NCBI GenBank assembly: GCA_016778765.1
Contig: JADHOV010000011.1
Location: 1 to 64,000 of the forward strand
Source of the DNA: Paracoccaceae bacterium
GTDB lineage: Bacteria; Pseudomonadota; Alphaproteobacteria; Rhodobacterales; Rhodobacteraceae
DNA length: 64,000 nt
Direction of reading: 5' to 3'
The notes under the pieces were generated by a model. That model saw only the letters and a list, made by a program, of their open reading frames with translations. It was not told the DNA's origin and did not search any database. Shown here piece by piece: positions 18,645 through 29,930 of the stretch (within the stretch, counting starts at the first letter, position 1; each line of letters opens with the position of its first letter). Position numbers and translations under genes: made by a program.

Positions 18645-19877
18645 TTATCCAAGCGCGCCCATATCAAAATTCAGATGTTTGGCCACAGTAAAGATATCTT
18701 TATCGCCGCGCCCGCACATATTCATACAGATGATATGGTCTTTGGGCAGCTCGGGCGCAATTTTCATCACATGGGCCAGCGCGTGGCTTGGCTCGAGGGC
18801 GGGAATGATCCCCTCAAGCGCGCAGCAGAGCTGAAAGGCCTCAAGCGCCTCTGCATCGGTAATAGCCACATATTTTGCGCGGCCGATTTCATGCAGCCAA
18901 GAATGCTCGGGGCCGATCCCGGGATAATCTAAGCCGGCCGAAATCGAAAATCCTTCGAGAATTTGCCCATCATCATCCTGCAAAAGATAGGTGCGGTTGC
19001 CGTGGAGCACGCCCGGACGCCCCCCGGTGAGCGAGGCGCAATGTTCCATTTTTTGGTTTACGCCCTTTCCGCCAGCCTCAACGCCGATGATACTTACGTC
19101 TTTATCGTCTAAAAACGGAAAGAAGAGGCCCATCGCGTTCGAGCCGCCGCCAATCGCAGCAATGATGGTATCGGGCAGGCGGCCTTCGGCGGCCTGCATT
19201 TGGTCTTTGGTTTCCTTGCCGATAATGGCTTGAAAATCGCGTACCATGGCGGGGTAGGGATGCGGCCCAGCAACGGTGCCAATGCAGTAAAAGGTATCGC
19301 GTACATTGGTTACCCAATCGCGCAACGCATCGTTCATAGCATCTTTTAAAGTGCCGCGCCCCGAGGTGACGGGCACAACTTCGGCGCCCAAAAGCCGCAT
19401 CCGAAACACGTTTGGCGCTTGCCGTTCTACGTCATGCGCGCCCATATAGACCACGCATTTCAAGCCGAATTTTGCACAAACTGTCGCTGTGGCAACGCCA
19501 TGTTGACCAGCTCCAGTTTCGGCGATGATGCGCGTTTTTCCCATTCGGCGCGCCAAAATGATTTGCCCCAACACATTGTTAATCTTATGCGCGCCGGTAT
19601 GGTTGAGTTCGTCGCGTTTCATATAGATTTTGGCCCCGCCAAGATGATCTGTGAGCCGTTCAGAAAAATAAAGCGGGCTGGGCCGGCCAACATAATTCGT
19701 CCAAAGATCATTCATCTCGGCCCAGAAACTATCATCGGTTTTCGCAATGTTATATTGCTCTTCCAATTCCAAAATAAGTGGCATCAATGTTTCTGAAACG
19801 AACCTTCCGCCAAATTGACCAAACCGGCCCTTTTCATCGGGTCCGGTCATGAAGCTGTTAAAAAGATCGTTTGGCAT
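18645..19877 (-). CDS. trpB: Tryptophan synthase beta chain
   Basis: TrpB, 410 residues, makes tryptophan from indole and serine. [12 protein letters not shown] carries the PLP-binding Lys, [12 protein letters not shown] the catalytic loop and IGGGSNAMG the phosphate site. The start is the ATG at 19877 behind GGAGG with a five-base gap; a TTG four codons upstream overlaps that ribosome site and is rejected. trpA is not in the window. It follows trpF in the block ihfB-lapA-trpF-trpB. Confidence 0.96.
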   Translation of the reverse strand: MPNDLFNSFMTGPDEKGRFGQFGGRFVSETLMPLILELEEQYNIAKTDDSFWAEMNDLWTNYVGRPSPLYFSERLTDHLGGAKIYMKRDELNHTGAHKINNVLGQIILARRMGKTRIIAETGAGQHGVATATVCAKFGLKCVVYMGAHDVERQAPNVFRMRLLGAEVVPVTSGRGTLKDAMNDALRDWVTNVRDTFYCIGTVAGPHPYPAMVRDFQAIIGKETKDQMQAAEGRLPDTIIAAIGGGSNAMGLFFPFLDDKDVSIIGVEAGGKGVNQKMEHCASLTGGRPGVLHGNRTYLLQDDDGQILEGFSISAGLDYPGIGPEHSWLHEIGRAKYVAITDAEALEAFQLCCALEGIIPALEPSHALAHVMKIAPELPKDHIICMNMCGRGDKDIFTVAKHLNFDMGALG

Positions 19878-19974
19878 GCGCCCCTCCAAAAATCGGCTTT
19901 TGCAAGATGTAGCTTTGTAACCTCGGCGGGTAAAGAGAGTTCATCATATAAAGGTGAAAGGGTGATGTTTTGCC

Positions 19975-20622
19975 TCAGAGGCGGGCCTGAGCCACGAAGT
20001 TACGCATTTTTTCCATGTCTTTGGTGCCCGGAGCGCTTTCTACACCAGAGGAGACATCAATCTGCCGCGCCTGCGTTACGCGTATGGCTTGGGCCACATT
20101 ATCGGGTGTCAAACCACCTGCGAGCATCCAAGGTATTTTCCAGGTGTGATTTTCAAGAAGCTGCCAATCAAAGGCCAACCCGTTTCCCCCCGGTAATTTG
20201 GCCCCGGGGGCAGGCTTTGCGTCGATCAGCAATTGATCACAAATTTCAGCGTACCGATCAATTTCGCGTAAGTCTTGAGCCGTTGCGATCCCGAGCGCTT
20301 TCATAATCGGCAAGCCTGTGCTTTGCTTGATTTGCTGAACGCGCTGTGGCTGTTCTGCTCCGTGTAATTGCAGAATATCGATGGGAACTTGCGACAACAT
20401 TTCCTCTAGAAACGCATCTTGTGGGTTCACAACCAAGGCCACTTTGGCGAAGCCTGGGGGCGCTGCCAAGGCCACCTCGCGGGCTTTTGCCAAGCTTAAA
20501 TGGCGGGGTGATTTTTCGTAAAATACCAACCCTCCGTAAGTTGCTCCAGCTTGTGCTGCGCCCTTGATGGCTTCGGGGCTGGTAAGGCCACAAATTTTCA
20601 CCCGCGTTGGGCTTTGGATCAT
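19975..20622 (-). CDS. trpF: Phosphoribosylanthranilate isomerase
   Basis: TrpF, 215 residues, a TIM-barrel enzyme that isomerises PRA to CdRP in tryptophan synthesis. VKICGLTSPEA at the N-terminus carries the catalytic Cys, QLHGAEQP lies in the middle, the catalytic Asp and phosphate loop are in LLIDAKP and AGGLTPDNV, and VSSGVESAPGTKD ends the barrel. It begins 2 bases after the lapA-domain gene, and trpB follows about 100 bases downstream. Confidence 0.95.
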   Translation of the reverse strand: MIQSPTRVKICGLTSPEAIKGAAQAGATYGGLVFYEKSPRHLSLAKAREVALAAPPGFAKVALVVNPQDAFLEEMLSQVPIDILQLHGAEQPQRVQQIKQSTGLPIMKALGIATAQDLREIDRYAEICDQLLIDAKPAPGAKLPGGNGLAFDWQLLENHTWKIPWMLAGGLTPDNVAQAIRVTQARQIDVSSGVESAPGTKDMEKMRNFVAQARL

Positions 20623-20624
20623 GC

Positions 20625-20975
20625 TCAGCTTACCTCGTCGATCAAAGCCAAGACATCGTCTTGATCTGCGTATTTTTCTTGTTTGAGCTTTTTTAATTCG
20701 CGTTCAGCCTGCCGCAAGGCTTTTCCATTTGCGGCAGCCTCCGACCGCAATTTATATTCTCGCAACCATTCCCATATAAAGCCGACGAGAACTCCAAAGA
20801 CAATACCCAAGAAAAACACAAGGAAAACGGGCAATGTGATTGACCAATTCATCCCGATCAAATTTGCAAGATCAGGCGGTAGGAAGGCAAGTTCGGCCGG
20901 TGCTTTATTCGCCACTGCAACGATAATAAGAACAAGCGCCAGGCTTATAAGAAAGGCATAGCGCAGATATTTCAT
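20625..20975 (-). CDS. LapA-domain membrane protein (DUF1049)
   Basis: A 116-residue inner-membrane protein with two hydrophobic segments (about residues 5-25 and 45-70) and a charged, coiled C-terminal tail rich in Lys, Glu and Leu (RQAERELKKLKQEKY). This is the plan of LapA/YciS-type proteins, some of which take part in lipopolysaccharide assembly control. It sits 3 bases after ihfB and 2 bases before trpF, the same position as in other Rhodobacterales. Confidence 0.75.
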   Translation of the reverse strand: MKYLRYAFLISLALVLIIVAVANKAPAELAFLPPDLANLIGMNWSITLPVFLVFFLGIVFGVLVGFIWEWLREYKLRSEAAANGKALRQAERELKKLKQEKYADQDDVLALIDEVS

Positions 20976-20978
20976 GAC

Positions 20979-21263
20979 TTACGTTTTCCCGTTCAGACGA
21001 TCGCGCAGTAATTTGCCAGTCTTAAAAAACGGGACGTGCTTTTCCTCAACATCCACTGAGGCACCGGTGCGCGGGTTGCGACCCACGCGCGCATCCCGGC
21101 GTTTGACAGAAAATGCACCGAAGCCGCGCAATTCCACCCGATCGCCATTCGCCATTGCATTGGTAATTTCGTCGAATACGGTATTAACAATTCTCTCAAC
21201 ATCGCGTTGGTACAAATGCGGATTTTGGTCCGTTATGATCTGTATTAGTTCCGATCTAATCAC
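20979..21263 (-). CDS. ihfB: Integration host factor subunit beta
   Basis: A 94-residue DNA-bending protein of the HU/IHF family. The beta-arm motif GRNPRTG with the intercalating Pro is present, as are [10 protein letters not shown] and the C-terminal [14 protein letters not shown]. The N-terminus (IRSELIQII) and location after rpsA mark it as the IHF beta subunit rather than HU. Translation starts at a GTG four bases after GGAGG. It acts on the nucleoid with IhfA, which is not in this window. Confidence 0.93.
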   Translation of the reverse strand: MIRSELIQIITDQNPHLYQRDVERIVNTVFDEITNAMANGDRVELRGFGAFSVKRRDARVGRNPRTGASVDVEEKHVPFFKTGKLLRDRLNGKT

Positions 21264-21485
21264 GTGGCCTCCCCCTATGTTTTGATTTTAATAACGTCAG
21301 GTTACAAAATAATCATCCTGTTTGGAAATGCTTTTTTTTTTTCTGTGGCGCAAAATTATCCGCTTTTTTGAGGTATTTAATGATCGTTACCAGTTTCTGT
21401 TTTTGCTTGGGACATTTTTACGGGCGAAGAAAGAGATGTCTTAGCGTTTACGTTAAAACGGACGAATCGTTTCTAAGCGGCGCAT

Positions 21486-21520
21486 AAAAAAACCCTCGCG
21501 CTCCAATGGGAGTGCGGGGG
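21486..21520 (-). terminator. Terminator after rpsA
   Basis: CCCTCGCGCTCC (21493-21504) and GGAGTGCGGGGG (21509-21520) form a long stem with a four-base loop and two wobble or mismatched positions. Seven A precede it on the plus strand, giving a T-run on the minus strand directly after the stem. It lies 25 bases after the rpsA stop codon. The rest of 21264-21485 is the AT-rich ihfB leader, in which I see no other element. Confidence 0.85.
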
Positions 21521-21544
21521 CCTTATCAATTTATGTGGTAGAAC

Positions 21545-23224
21545 TTATTCGTCGCCTTTCAGCGCGGCGCCCAAAATATCACCCAATGAAGCGCCAGAAT
21601 CTGACGATCCATATTGCTCTACGGCTTCTTTTTCTTCGGCAATTTCACGGGCTTTGATCGATAGACCAAGCTTGCGCGTTTTGCTGTCAATATTGGTTAC
21701 GCGCACGTCTACCTTATTGCCCACAGAAAAGCGTTCGGGGCGCTGTTCTGCGCGATCGCGGCTTAAATCTGAGCGGCGGATAAAGGCTTTTGCGCCTTCG
21801 TATTCCACTTCAATCCCACCATCTTCGATTGAGGTAACTTCAACCGTGATGATCGAGCCGCGCTTTACGCCACCCGTAGCTTCGGCAAATTTATCACCGC
21901 CCAAGGCTTTGATCGACAGGCTGATACGCTCTTTCTCAACATCCACTTCAGACACCACGGCCTGAACAAGGTCACCCTTGCGGAAGTTTTGGATCGCGTC
22001 TTCGCCGCGTTCATCCCAAGAAATATCGCTCAGGTGAACCATACCATCAATATCACCGTCTAACCCGACAAACAGGCCAAATTCAGTAATATTTTTGATT
22101 TCACCTTCAACTTGCGTGCCTTCTGGATTGCTTTCAGCGAAGACTTCCCAAGGATTGCGCTGTGTCTGCTTGAGGCCCAGAGAGACGCGGCGCTTTGTGC
22201 CATCGATCTCAAGAACCATAACTTCCACTTCTTGGCTGGTTGAAACGATTTTGCCTGGATGCACGTTTTTCTTCGTCCATGACATTTCTGAAACGTGAAC
22301 CAAGCCTTCGACTCCGGCTTCCAGCTCAACAAAGGCACCGTAATCGGTGATATTTGTCACCACACCCTGATGGACTGATTCCAGCGGATAGCTGGCGGCC
22401 ACACGATCCCAAGGATCTTCTTGCAGCTGCTTCATGCCAAGGCTGATGCGATGCGTGTCTTTGTTGATTTTGATCACTTGAACGTTGATCGATTCGCCAA
22501 TCGTCAAGATTTCGGACGGGTGGTTTACCCGGCGCCACGCCATATCGGTCACGTGTAACAGACCATCAACGCCGCCCAGATCCACAAAGGCACCATATTC
22601 TGTGATATTCTTCACAACGCCTTCCAACGACATGCCTTCGGCCAAGTTACCGATCACTTCTGCGCGCTGTTCGGCACGGCTTTCTTCCAGGATCGCGCGA
22701 CGAGATACAACGATATTGCCCCGGCGTCTGTCCATTTTCAAGATTTGGAAAGGTTGCTTCAGCCCCATCAATGGGCCCGCGTCGCGCACGGGGCGCACAT
22801 CCACTTGCGAGCCGGGCAAGAACGCAACCGCGCCGCCCAATTCCACCGTAAAGCCGCCCTTGACGCGTCCAAAGATCGCGCCGTCAACCCGCGCTTCTTC
22901 GGCATAGGCTTTTTCGAGGCGATCCCAAGCTTCTTCGCGCCGCGCCATTTCCCGGCTGATAACTGCTTCCCCTTTGGTGTTCTCAACCTGCCGCAAGAAG
23001 ACTTCGACCTCTTCTCCAACGGCAACTTCGGCCTCTTCACCTGGGTTTGCAAATTCTTTTAATTCAACGCGGCCTTCCATTTTATAACCAACGTCGATAA
23101 TGGCATGTCCCGCTTCGATCGCGATGACTTTGCCTTTGACAACTGAGCCCTCTTGGGGTGTGTCAATTTCGAAGCTTTCATTCAGGAGGGCTTCGAATTC
23201 CTCCATCGATGTATTTTGAGCCAT
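21545..23224 (-). CDS. rpsA: 30S ribosomal protein S1
   Basis: S1, 559 residues, with six S1/OB-fold repeats, recognisable by recurring motifs such as ITEYGAFVDLGGVDGLLHV, ITDYGAFVELEAGVEGLVHV (20 residues or fewer each) and ITEFGLFVGLDGDIDGMVH. It binds mRNA leaders at the ribosome and helps initiation. The acidic N-terminus MAQNTSMEEFEALL is typical. It is transcribed from cmk towards ihfB, but terminators on both sides suggest it is largely a separate unit. Confidence 0.96.
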   Translation of the reverse strand: MAQNTSMEEFEALLNESFEIDTPQEGSVVKGKVIAIEAGHAIIDVGYKMEGRVELKEFANPGEEAEVAVGEEVEVFLRQVENTKGEAVISREMARREEAWDRLEKAYAEEARVDGAIFGRVKGGFTVELGGAVAFLPGSQVDVRPVRDAGPLMGLKQPFQILKMDRRRGNIVVSRRAILEESRAEQRAEVIGNLAEGMSLEGVVKNITEYGAFVDLGGVDGLLHVTDMAWRRVNHPSEILTIGESINVQVIKINKDTHRISLGMKQLQEDPWDRVAASYPLESVHQGVVTNITDYGAFVELEAGVEGLVHVSEMSWTKKNVHPGKIVSTSQEVEVMVLEIDGTKRRVSLGLKQTQRNPWEVFAESNPEGTQVEGEIKNITEFGLFVGLDGDIDGMVHLSDISWDERGEDAIQNFRKGDLVQAVVSEVDVEKERISLSIKALGGDKFAEATGGVKRGSIITVEVTSIEDGGIEVEYEGAKAFIRRSDLSRDRAEQRPERFSVGNKVDVRVTNIDSKTRKLGLSIKAREIAEEKEAVEQYGSSDSGASLGDILGAALKGDE

Positions 23225-23311
23225 GTGGTCTCAGTTTCCTTTACTGGTTTTTTCTGGCCGCGCGGTTGTCTCCGCCGGTCTTAGGGTTCATTGGCTGATC
23301 CGGTTTTTCCA

Positions 23312-23340
23312 AAACGCAAAAGGGCCGGATGGTCCGACCC
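23312..23340 (-). terminator. Probable terminator after cmk
   Basis: On the minus strand GGGTCGGA and TCCGGCCC form an eight-base-pair stem, one pair being a wobble, around CCA, followed by TTTTGCGTTTT. It lies about 100 bases past the cmk stop and upstream of rpsA. The remainder of the 23225-23446 gap shows no other recognisable element. Confidence 0.65.
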
Positions 23341-23446
23341 TGCTCGATCTTTAGCGCTTTGCGGTATGTTTACCGTCACAACAGCCGCGTCTTTAGGCTA
23401 ATTTTACCAAGCTGACAAGGTATAAATCCCGCTAATCTTAGGATGG

Positions 23447-24064
23447 TTACGCCTCGTCTTTTCGGATTTTGGCGATATAAGTGATCGCGTCTGAACAGGC
23501 TTGTTCGATCGTTAAATCGCTGGTGTCTAAAAGATAGGCGTCAGAGGCGGCTTGCAACGGCGCCGAGGCGCGGGTTTCATCGCGCGCATCGCGCTCTAAT
23601 ACGGCCTTTAGAACATCGCTATACTGTGCGGTCTTGTCGCTGCGCTTCAATTCAGCAAAGCGGCGCTGGGCGCGTGTCTCTGCTCGTGCTGTGATAAATA
23701 ATTTTGCCTCGGCTTTGGGGCAAATCACCGTTCCGATGTCGCGACCATCCAGAACCGCGCCACCGGGCGCACGGGCAAAGCTTTTTTGAAATTCGCTCAA
23801 CGCCTGCCTTATGTCGGGTATCGCGGCCAGCTTGCTGGCGGCCTCGGCGACCTTGGCGGTGCGCAGCGCGGTGATATCGATGCTGCTCAGGTCCAGGTTG
23901 TGTGCCGCTGCAAGGGGATCCTGGCCCTGAAGATGCAGCCAACCCACGGCGCGGTAGAGCACTCCAGTGTCTAAATAAGCAAACCCGAAATGCTGCGCAA
24001 CGGCGCGCGAGATTGTGCCTTTGCCAGCGGCTGCAGGGCCATCAATTGCAACTGTAAAAGCCAC
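23447..24064 (-). CDS. cmk: Cytidylate kinase
   Basis: A 205-residue nucleoside monophosphate kinase that phosphorylates CMP and dCMP. The P-loop is AIDGPAAAGKGTISR, the CMP-binding part includes YLDTGVLYRA, and the DGRDIGTVICP motif is diagnostic of Cmk. The gene starts 8 bases after aroA and precedes rpsA, the usual aroA-cmk-rpsA order. Confidence 0.95.
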   Translation of the reverse strand: MAFTVAIDGPAAAGKGTISRAVAQHFGFAYLDTGVLYRAVGWLHLQGQDPLAAAHNLDLSSIDITALRTAKVAEAASKLAAIPDIRQALSEFQKSFARAPGGAVLDGRDIGTVICPKAEAKLFITARAETRAQRRFAELKRSDKTAQYSDVLKAVLERDARDETRASAPLQAASDAYLLDTSDLTIEQACSDAITYIAKIRKDEA

Positions 24065-24072
24065 TTTAATTC

Positions 24073-25428
24073 CTAACTTTCTTGGCCATGTTCAAGCCGT
24101 GCGCCAAGCGCAGCCATCAGGCTTTCGAAAATCGGAAAAGAGGTGGCGATGGGGCTGCCATCATCTATGGAGACAGGGTTTTTACTGGCCATTCCCAAAA
24201 TCAAAAATGACATTGCGATACGGTGATCAAGATGGCTGGCGCATTTGGCGCCACCGGGCACAGCTTGTGCGCCGCATCCAGATACAATCCACCAATCCGG
24301 GCCATCCTCTACGGTGGCGCCATTCGCGCGCAGGCCCGTTGCCATAGCGTCGATCCGATCGCTTTCTTTGACCCGAAGTTCTTTCACGCCGCGCATCACG
24401 GTATCGCCCTGCGCATTGGCAGCGACAACGGACAGAATGGGATATTCATCAATCATGCTGGCGGCGCGCTCGGGTGGCACCTCAATGCCCCGCATATTTG
24501 GAGAGAACCGCGCCCGCAGATCGGCGACCGGTTCGCCGCCTTCAACCCGCTCATTTTCATATTCAAGATCGGCTCCCATTTCACGCAGCGTGGTAAATAA
24601 ACCAGAGCGGGTTGGGTTCAGGCCGATATTTGGCACCAATACATCCGAGCCTTCGGTGATCAAGGCTGCGCAAACCGGAAAAGCTGCTGAGCTTGGATCG
24701 CGCGGCACGGTGATGTCTTGAGGCTGCAATTCTGGTTGCCCTGTCAGAGTAATCTCGCGGCCCGCATCGGTGATCTGCACGCTGATTTCAGCGCCAAACC
24801 CGCGCAACATGCGTTCGGTGTGATCGCGCGTGGCTTCTTGTTCAATAACCACGGTTTTCCCTGGGGTGTTTAGACCTGCCAATAAAACCGCTGATTTCAC
24901 CTGCGCCGATGGAACAGGTACTTCGTAGCGCACGGGTGTGGGGGTTTCGGCGCCAATGATGGTCATTGGCAAACGGCCGCCGCTGCGGCCATAGGTTTGC
25001 GCGCCAAACAGCGCCAAAGGATCGCTTATGCGTGCCATAGGGCGTTTGTTTAAACTGGCATCGCCGGTGAAGGTTGCACGGATTGGATGCGTTGCCATTG
25101 CCCCCATGATCAAGCGCACGCCGGTTCCCGAATTGCCGCAATCGATGACGGTATCGGGCTCGCAAAAGCCCCCCACGCCCACGCCGTCAACGCTCCAATC
25201 GCCCGCAGCATGCTGGGTGACGGTTGCGCCAAATGCGCGCATGGCCTTGGCCGTATCCAACACGTCATCCCCCTCAAGCAAGCCTTTAATCGTGGTGGTG
25301 CCGACGCTGAGCGCCCCTAAGATGAGCGAGCGATGCGAAATTGATTTATCACCGGGCACATGCGCCTCTCCGGTTAAGGGGCCGGATTTGTAAGCAATCA
25401 TCGGTCGGGCAACAGCGTGAGAGGACAT
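24073..25428 (-). CDS. aroA: 3-phosphoshikimate 1-carboxyvinyltransferase (EPSP synthase)
   Basis: AroA, 451 residues, joins PEP to shikimate-3-phosphate in the cytoplasm and feeds chorismate to the trp genes of this window. Conserved regions are [42 protein letters not shown] and [14 protein letters not shown]. The active-site stretch LNKRPM and the residue after GNSGT follow the class II pattern found in Agrobacterium-type enzymes (Ala rather than Gly in GNSGTGxR-distal loops cannot be judged by eye). Cmk follows. Confidence 0.95.
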   Translation of the reverse strand: MSSHAVARPMIAYKSGPLTGEAHVPGDKSISHRSLILGALSVGTTTIKGLLEGDDVLDTAKAMRAFGATVTQHAAGDWSVDGVGVGGFCEPDTVIDCGNSGTGVRLIMGAMATHPIRATFTGDASLNKRPMARISDPLALFGAQTYGRSGGRLPMTIIGAETPTPVRYEVPVPSAQVKSAVLLAGLNTPGKTVVIEQEATRDHTERMLRGFGAEISVQITDAGREITLTGQPELQPQDITVPRDPSSAAFPVCAALITEGSDVLVPNIGLNPTRSGLFTTLREMGADLEYENERVEGGEPVADLRARFSPNMRGIEVPPERAASMIDEYPILSVVAANAQGDTVMRGVKELRVKESDRIDAMATGLRANGATVEDGPDWWIVSGCGAQAVPGGAKCASHLDHRIAMSFLILGMASKNPVSIDDGSPIATSFPIFESLMAALGARLEHGQES

Positions 25429-25523
25429 GGCTTGGTTCCTTACATTTTCCGCAGCGTCATATCCTAAGCCACTGCCAGCGTCTATGAGATTTCCACCCGG
25501 TTGGTTGGGTTTTAAAAGCCCAT

Positions 25524-26240
25524 TTAAAGGCGATGAAACGTTAAATAATGCGGCATTCGACCCTCGCGTAGGGCTTTTTGTTCATAGCGGGTTGAAATCC
25601 AATCCGACCATGCCGGGTTGCGGCCTTCGGGATCTTGGTTCTGATAGGCAAAGCCCTGTTTGGGCACTTCCAAAAGAGTTTGGCGCACATAATCGACAAT
25701 ATCCGTTGCCACGCGAAACTCGGCCCCCGGTTTTAGCACCCGCGCCAGCGGAGCCAGATGCTCGGGCGTTACGAAACGGCGGCGGTGGTGGCGGCGTTTT
25801 GGCCAAGGGTCGGGATAGAGTAGAAACGCTTTGGAGATTGAGGCTGGGTGTAACACATCAAAGAGATGCCGTGCATCGCCCGCATAAATCCGAATATTTT
25901 GTGCCTCTGCGCGGCGAATTTTTTGCAGCAGCATTGCCACCCCATTGATATAAGGCTCGCATCCGATCACACCGGTTTCGGGATTTTGCACGGCTTGATG
26001 CACCAAATGCTCGCCGCCCCCAAAGCCAATTTCAAGCCATACCTCGCTGGCGTTGAATATTTGGGCCAAATCCAGCGCGGTGCGATCAGGATTCTCGGTC
26101 CAACTGACCGGGCCCAAAGAAAGCTGCGCAAGGTCGCTTTCCAGCGCTTCTTCTTGGCCAGGGCGCAACGTTTTGCCTTTAAAGCGCCCGTAAAAATTGC
26201 GCCAGGGCGCGCCCGATGAATGCTGATCTGCCGCCATCAA
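25524..26240 (-). CDS. trmB: tRNA (guanine-N7-)-methyltransferase
   Basis: TrmB, 238 residues, uses SAM to methylate G46 in the tRNA variable loop. The SAM-binding segment is [15 protein letters not shown], and the family signature [15 protein letters not shown], which binds tRNA and includes the catalytic Asp region, is intact. The gene starts 8 bases after the valS-proximal stop region's opposite end: valS ends at 26249 in reverse order upstream of it on the other side, so both are read leftwards with trmB downstream of valS. Confidence 0.93.
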   Translation of the reverse strand: MMAADQHSSGAPWRNFYGRFKGKTLRPGQEEALESDLAQLSLGPVSWTENPDRTALDLAQIFNASEVWLEIGFGGGEHLVHQAVQNPETGVIGCEPYINGVAMLLQKIRRAEAQNIRIYAGDARHLFDVLHPASISKAFLLYPDPWPKRRHHRRRFVTPEHLAPLARVLKPGAEFRVATDIVDYVRQTLLEVPKQGFAYQNQDPEGRNPAWSDWISTRYEQKALREGRMPHYLTFHRL

Positions 26241-26248
26241 ACCCTCAA

Positions 26249-29161
26249 TTACTGCCCCAACTCGGTAAGACGTGTCAAAGCAGCTTTTAATTGGGCCTCT
26301 TCCTCTTCACGCAAGGCAAGAGTTTCACGGGTTTCTTCAACCACCTCAGGCGGCGCGCTTTGCACAAATTTTGGATTATTGAGTCGGCCCTTCAATCCCC
26401 CCAGTTCTTTAGTAAGCTTTCCGAGCGCGGCGTTGAGGCGCGCCGTCTCTGCGCCGATATCGATTAGATCGGCCAGAGGCAGCCCAAAATCTCCACCGGA
26501 TACTGAAATATTGGCGCAGCCTTTGGGAAATGTATCAACAGCGCTTAAGGTTTCGATCCGCGCCAAGCTCATGATCAGGGCTTGATTTCGATCCCACGCG
26601 TCTTGACCTGCGGCGTCAAGCGCGCTGACCAGCAAGGTGACTTTGGCGCCCGCAGGCACGTGCATTTGCGCGCGCACAGACCGAATTTCCTCGATCAAGC
26701 CAATCACCCAATTCATCTCTTTATCAGCTGCGGCATCTATATGCGTGCTGCTGTAGCTGGGCCAGTCAGTATGGATCAGCACTGTCTCTCGTTTGGTCAA
26801 ACTGCCCCAAAGCTCTTCGGTGATGAACGGCATGATAGGGTGAAGCAAAATCAGGCATTGGTCCATCACCCAAGCCATGGTCGCCTGCGTTTCTGCGCGC
26901 GCGGCCTCATCCTCACCGGATAAGAGCGGTTTGGAAAATTCAACGTACCAATCGCAGACTTTGCCCCAAACAAAGGCATAAAGCAGGTTCGCCGCGTCAT
27001 TAAAGCGATAGGCGCTTAGCGCGGCATCGACCGCTTCGCGCACTTTGGCGGTTTCGCCGACAATCCATTTGTTCAGCGTTTGTTGAAGTTGCGCTGGCAA
27101 TTGGCTTTTGCCTGCCGAGTCCAGCGTTGCATAAACTTCATTCATCTCGGCAAACCGAGCTGCGTTCCAAAGTTTTGTGCCAAAATTCCGATAGCCCGCG
27201 ATGCGCTGGGTGCTGAGCTTTAAATCGCGCCCCATCGCGGCCATTGCGGTTAAGGTAAAGCGCACAGCATCGGCGCCATAAGCATCGATGAGTTCCAAGG
27301 GATCCAAGACATTGCCCAAAGATTTGGACATTTTCTTACCTTTTTCATCGCGCACCAACGCATGCACATAAACGGTGCTAAAGGGTTTTTCGCCCATCAC
27401 CGCATATTGCATCATCATCATGCGGGCGACCCAGAAAAAGATGATATCAAAGCCTGTGATCAAGACGCTTGTGGGAAAGTATTTTCGGAGCGCTTCAGTG
27501 TTTTCGGGCCAGCCCAAAGTGCCGATGGGCCATAGCCCAGATGAGAACCACGTATCCAACACATCTGGATCGCGGGTTAAGGGTACATCTGGCCCCGCCT
27601 GCGCCTGTGCTTCGGCCTGAGTGGCGGCGCAATATTGATTGCCCTCGGCGTCAAACCACACGGGAATTTGGTGCCCCCACCAAAGTTGGCGCGAAATGCA
27701 CCAGGGTTCGATATTTTCCAACCAATGGAAATACACTTTTTTATCCCGCTCTGGCAGGATTTCGGTATCGCCATTGCGCACGGCATCAAGCGCTGGCCCC
27801 ACGATTTTATCGGTATCCACGAACCATTGATCGGTGAGCATAGGTTCGATTACGACTTTTGAGCGATCGCCAAAGGGCTGCATAATTGGTTTATTCTCTA
27901 CCAGCGGCACGCTTTTGACGTTGATTTCGCCAGTTTCCGCATTTTTGCTCTCGACCATCGTCATCACGGCCAAACCTGCGCGGGTGATATCCTCGATGAT
28001 CCGTTGGCGGGCCTCAAAACGGTCGAGGCCGCGATAGGCCTCGGGCACCAAATTCATCGCGGCAATGCTGGCCTCATCGAATGGCTTTTCCCCTGCGGCA
28101 ATCGCTTTCGCATCGCTTGCCTCTTCTATATAGGGCCGTCCATCAGCGCGCATTTTGCCTTTTGTGTCCATCAAAGAATACATTGGAATATTGCCGCGCT
28201 TGGCCACTTGGTAATCGTTAAAGTCATGCGCGCCGGTGATTTTTACCGCTCCCGAGCCGAAATCGGGATCGGGATATTCGTCGGTGATGATTGGGATCAA
28301 ACGGCGTTGGGCTTGCGGCCCAACGGGGATTTCGCACATCTTGCCCACGATCGGGGCATAGCGGGCATCCGAAGGGTGAACGGCGACAGCGCCGTCGCCA
28401 AGCATCGTTTCGGGGCGCGTGGTGGCGATGGAAATATAGTTGCGTTCCTCTTCGAAAGTGATGGCTCCATCCGCGTCTTTTTCGATATAGGTATAGGTTT
28501 CGCCGCCCGCGAGCGGATATTTGAAATGCCACATATGGCCCGCGGTTTCGATGTTTTCTACTTCAAGATCTGAAATCGCGGTTTCAAAATGCGGGTCCCA
28601 GTTGACCAGGCGTTTGCCTCGGTAGATCAGGCCTTTGTGATACATTTCAACGAAAACCTTGATCACGGCATCATGAAAATTTCCCGACTCGCCTTCCGGC
28701 GCGCCGGGCGCGCCGGACATCGTAAAGGCTGTGCGATCCCAATCGCAGCTGGCACCAAGGCGCTTCAGTTGGTTGATGATTGTACCGCCAGATTGCGATT
28801 TCCAATCCCAAACTTTGTTCAAAAATGCGGCGCGGCCCATTTCAGACCGGCTTGGCAGTTTCGCCGCCGCCAATTGCCGCTCAACCACCATTTGCGTCGC
28901 GATCCCCGCATGATCCGTGCCGGGCTGCCAAAGCGTGTCAAACCCCCGCATGCGGTGCCAGCGGATCAGGATATCTTGCAAAGTATTGTTGAACGCATGC
29001 CCCATGTGCAGCGAGCCCGTTACATTGGGTGGCGGGATCATAATGCTGAATGTTTCGGAGCGTTTCGCATTCGCTCCGGCCTTAAAACAACCCGCTTTTT
29101 CCCAAGCCTGGTAAAGCCGGCTTTCTGCCTTTTGCGCATCGAAGTTTTTGTCCAAAGCCAT
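26249..29161 (-). CDS. valS: Valyl-tRNA synthetase
   Basis: ValS, 970 residues, a class I aminoacyl-tRNA synthetase with editing domain. The HIGH-type motif is in [20 protein letters not shown] in [10 protein letters not shown], and the C-terminal arm ends in a coiled coil (from about residue 900) rich in Glu and Leu. I placed the start at the ATG at 29161 ([13 protein letters not shown]), the normal family start. An ATG seven codons upstream is possible, and neither has a strong ribosome site. No T-box or other leader was seen. trmB follows after 8 bases. Confidence 0.95.
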   Translation of the reverse strand: MALDKNFDAQKAESRLYQAWEKAGCFKAGANAKRSETFSIMIPPPNVTGSLHMGHAFNNTLQDILIRWHRMRGFDTLWQPGTDHAGIATQMVVERQLAAAKLPSRSEMGRAAFLNKVWDWKSQSGGTIINQLKRLGASCDWDRTAFTMSGAPGAPEGESGNFHDAVIKVFVEMYHKGLIYRGKRLVNWDPHFETAISDLEVENIETAGHMWHFKYPLAGGETYTYIEKDADGAITFEEERNYISIATTRPETMLGDGAVAVHPSDARYAPIVGKMCEIPVGPQAQRRLIPIITDEYPDPDFGSGAVKITGAHDFNDYQVAKRGNIPMYSLMDTKGKMRADGRPYIEEASDAKAIAAGEKPFDEASIAAMNLVPEAYRGLDRFEARQRIIEDITRAGLAVMTMVESKNAETGEINVKSVPLVENKPIMQPFGDRSKVVIEPMLTDQWFVDTDKIVGPALDAVRNGDTEILPERDKKVYFHWLENIEPWCISRQLWWGHQIPVWFDAEGNQYCAATQAEAQAQAGPDVPLTRDPDVLDTWFSSGLWPIGTLGWPENTEALRKYFPTSVLITGFDIIFFWVARMMMMQYAVMGEKPFSTVYVHALVRDEKGKKMSKSLGNVLDPLELIDAYGADAVRFTLTAMAAMGRDLKLSTQRIAGYRNFGTKLWNAARFAEMNEVYATLDSAGKSQLPAQLQQTLNKWIVGETAKVREAVDAALSAYRFNDAANLLYAFVWGKVCDWYVEFSKPLLSGEDEAARAETQATMAWVMDQCLILLHPIMPFITEELWGSLTKRETVLIHTDWPSYSSTHIDAAADKEMNWVIGLIEEIRSVRAQMHVPAGAKVTLLVSALDAAGQDAWDRNQALIMSLARIETLSAVDTFPKGCANISVSGGDFGLPLADLIDIGAETARLNAALGKLTKELGGLKGRLNNPKFVQSAPPEVVEETRETLALREEEEAQLKAALTRLTELGQ

Positions 29162-29333
29162 CAGAGCTGTCCCGTCTTGCATTATTTTGCGCCGAGATAA
29201 CTTTTATTACGACAAAGGGAAAGGGGCCGCGCGCAATATTAAACGGGTCATCTTGGAATTTATGCGTTCCAGAAGCTGCCACATATCGCACGCCAAACCC
29301 TTGGCCGGCAGAAAATCTAAAACCGGGTTAAGA

Positions 29334-29930
29334 TCATGCGCTAAGCGGCTCACGCTTTCCGGCGCGTAAAACTTCTGGATCATAGGCGCTGCGCGCAAAT
29401 ACCTCGCGCACCATGTCTTGAAAAAATTCAAGCGGTTGGCTGGCGTAAGCTGGATCAAAACTGGCTTGATCCCAGCGCTCGCAAAATGTTGCGCAATCTT
29501 CAAAATACGGATGCTCTTTGTAAGCCAAGCGTTTGTCTGGATTGCCGCCCACATGATGGGCATAATACAGCATCTGAAAATCCCCGTGTTTTTCCACCAC
29601 CCAGCTGCATTGTTCGCGCACAAAGGGCCGTAAAATACTGGCGGCATATTCGTCGTGATTATAGGGCGCGTAAATATCGCCTATATCATGCAGCAAGGCA
29701 GAAACGATCCAATCGATATCTGCGCCGTCTTTCCAAGCCCGTGTAGCCGATTGCAGGGAATGCTCAAGCCGGGTCACTTGATAGCCCGACAGACTTTCAT
29801 CCAGCTCGACCAATGCCTTTAGCAGCCGGTCCGCGGTGCCATTTGAAAAGGCGATTTCATGTTCGGTTAAGAAATCATAATCTTCTTTATCGCCGTCTTT
29901 CATTTGCGTAAATTTCACATTTTTAATCAT
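29334..29930 (-). CDS. HD-domain oxygenase-like protein related to PhnZ
   Basis: A 198-residue HD-domain protein. The metal-ligand pattern matches mixed-valent di-iron oxygenases such as PhnZ: His57 in RLEHSLQ, His81-Asp82 in LLHDIGD, His92 in YNHDEYA, a His pair at 125-126 in YYAHHVGG, and Asp154 in ERWDQ. PhnZ cleaves 2-amino-1-hydroxyethylphosphonate to glycine and phosphate. Position 85, His in PhnZ, is Asp here, and no Tyr stands where PhnZ has its N-terminal ligand, so the substrate may differ. It overlaps the upstream PhyH-type oxygenase gene by 4 bases, the same pairing as phnY-phnZ. Confidence 0.7.
   Translation of the reverse strand: MIKNVKFTQMKDGDKEDYDFLTEHEIAFSNGTADRLLKALVELDESLSGYQVTRLEHSLQSATRAWKDGADIDWIVSALLHDIGDIYAPYNHDEYAASILRPFVREQCSWVVEKHGDFQMLYYAHHVGGNPDKRLAYKEHPYFEDCATFCERWDQASFDPAYASQPLEFFQDMVREVFARSAYDPEVLRAGKREPLSA

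Noticed and set aside
27375-29200. Long plus-strand frames opposite valS
   Set aside because: They lie wholly antisense to an intact valS, have no recognisable domain and reflect the codon pattern of the real gene.
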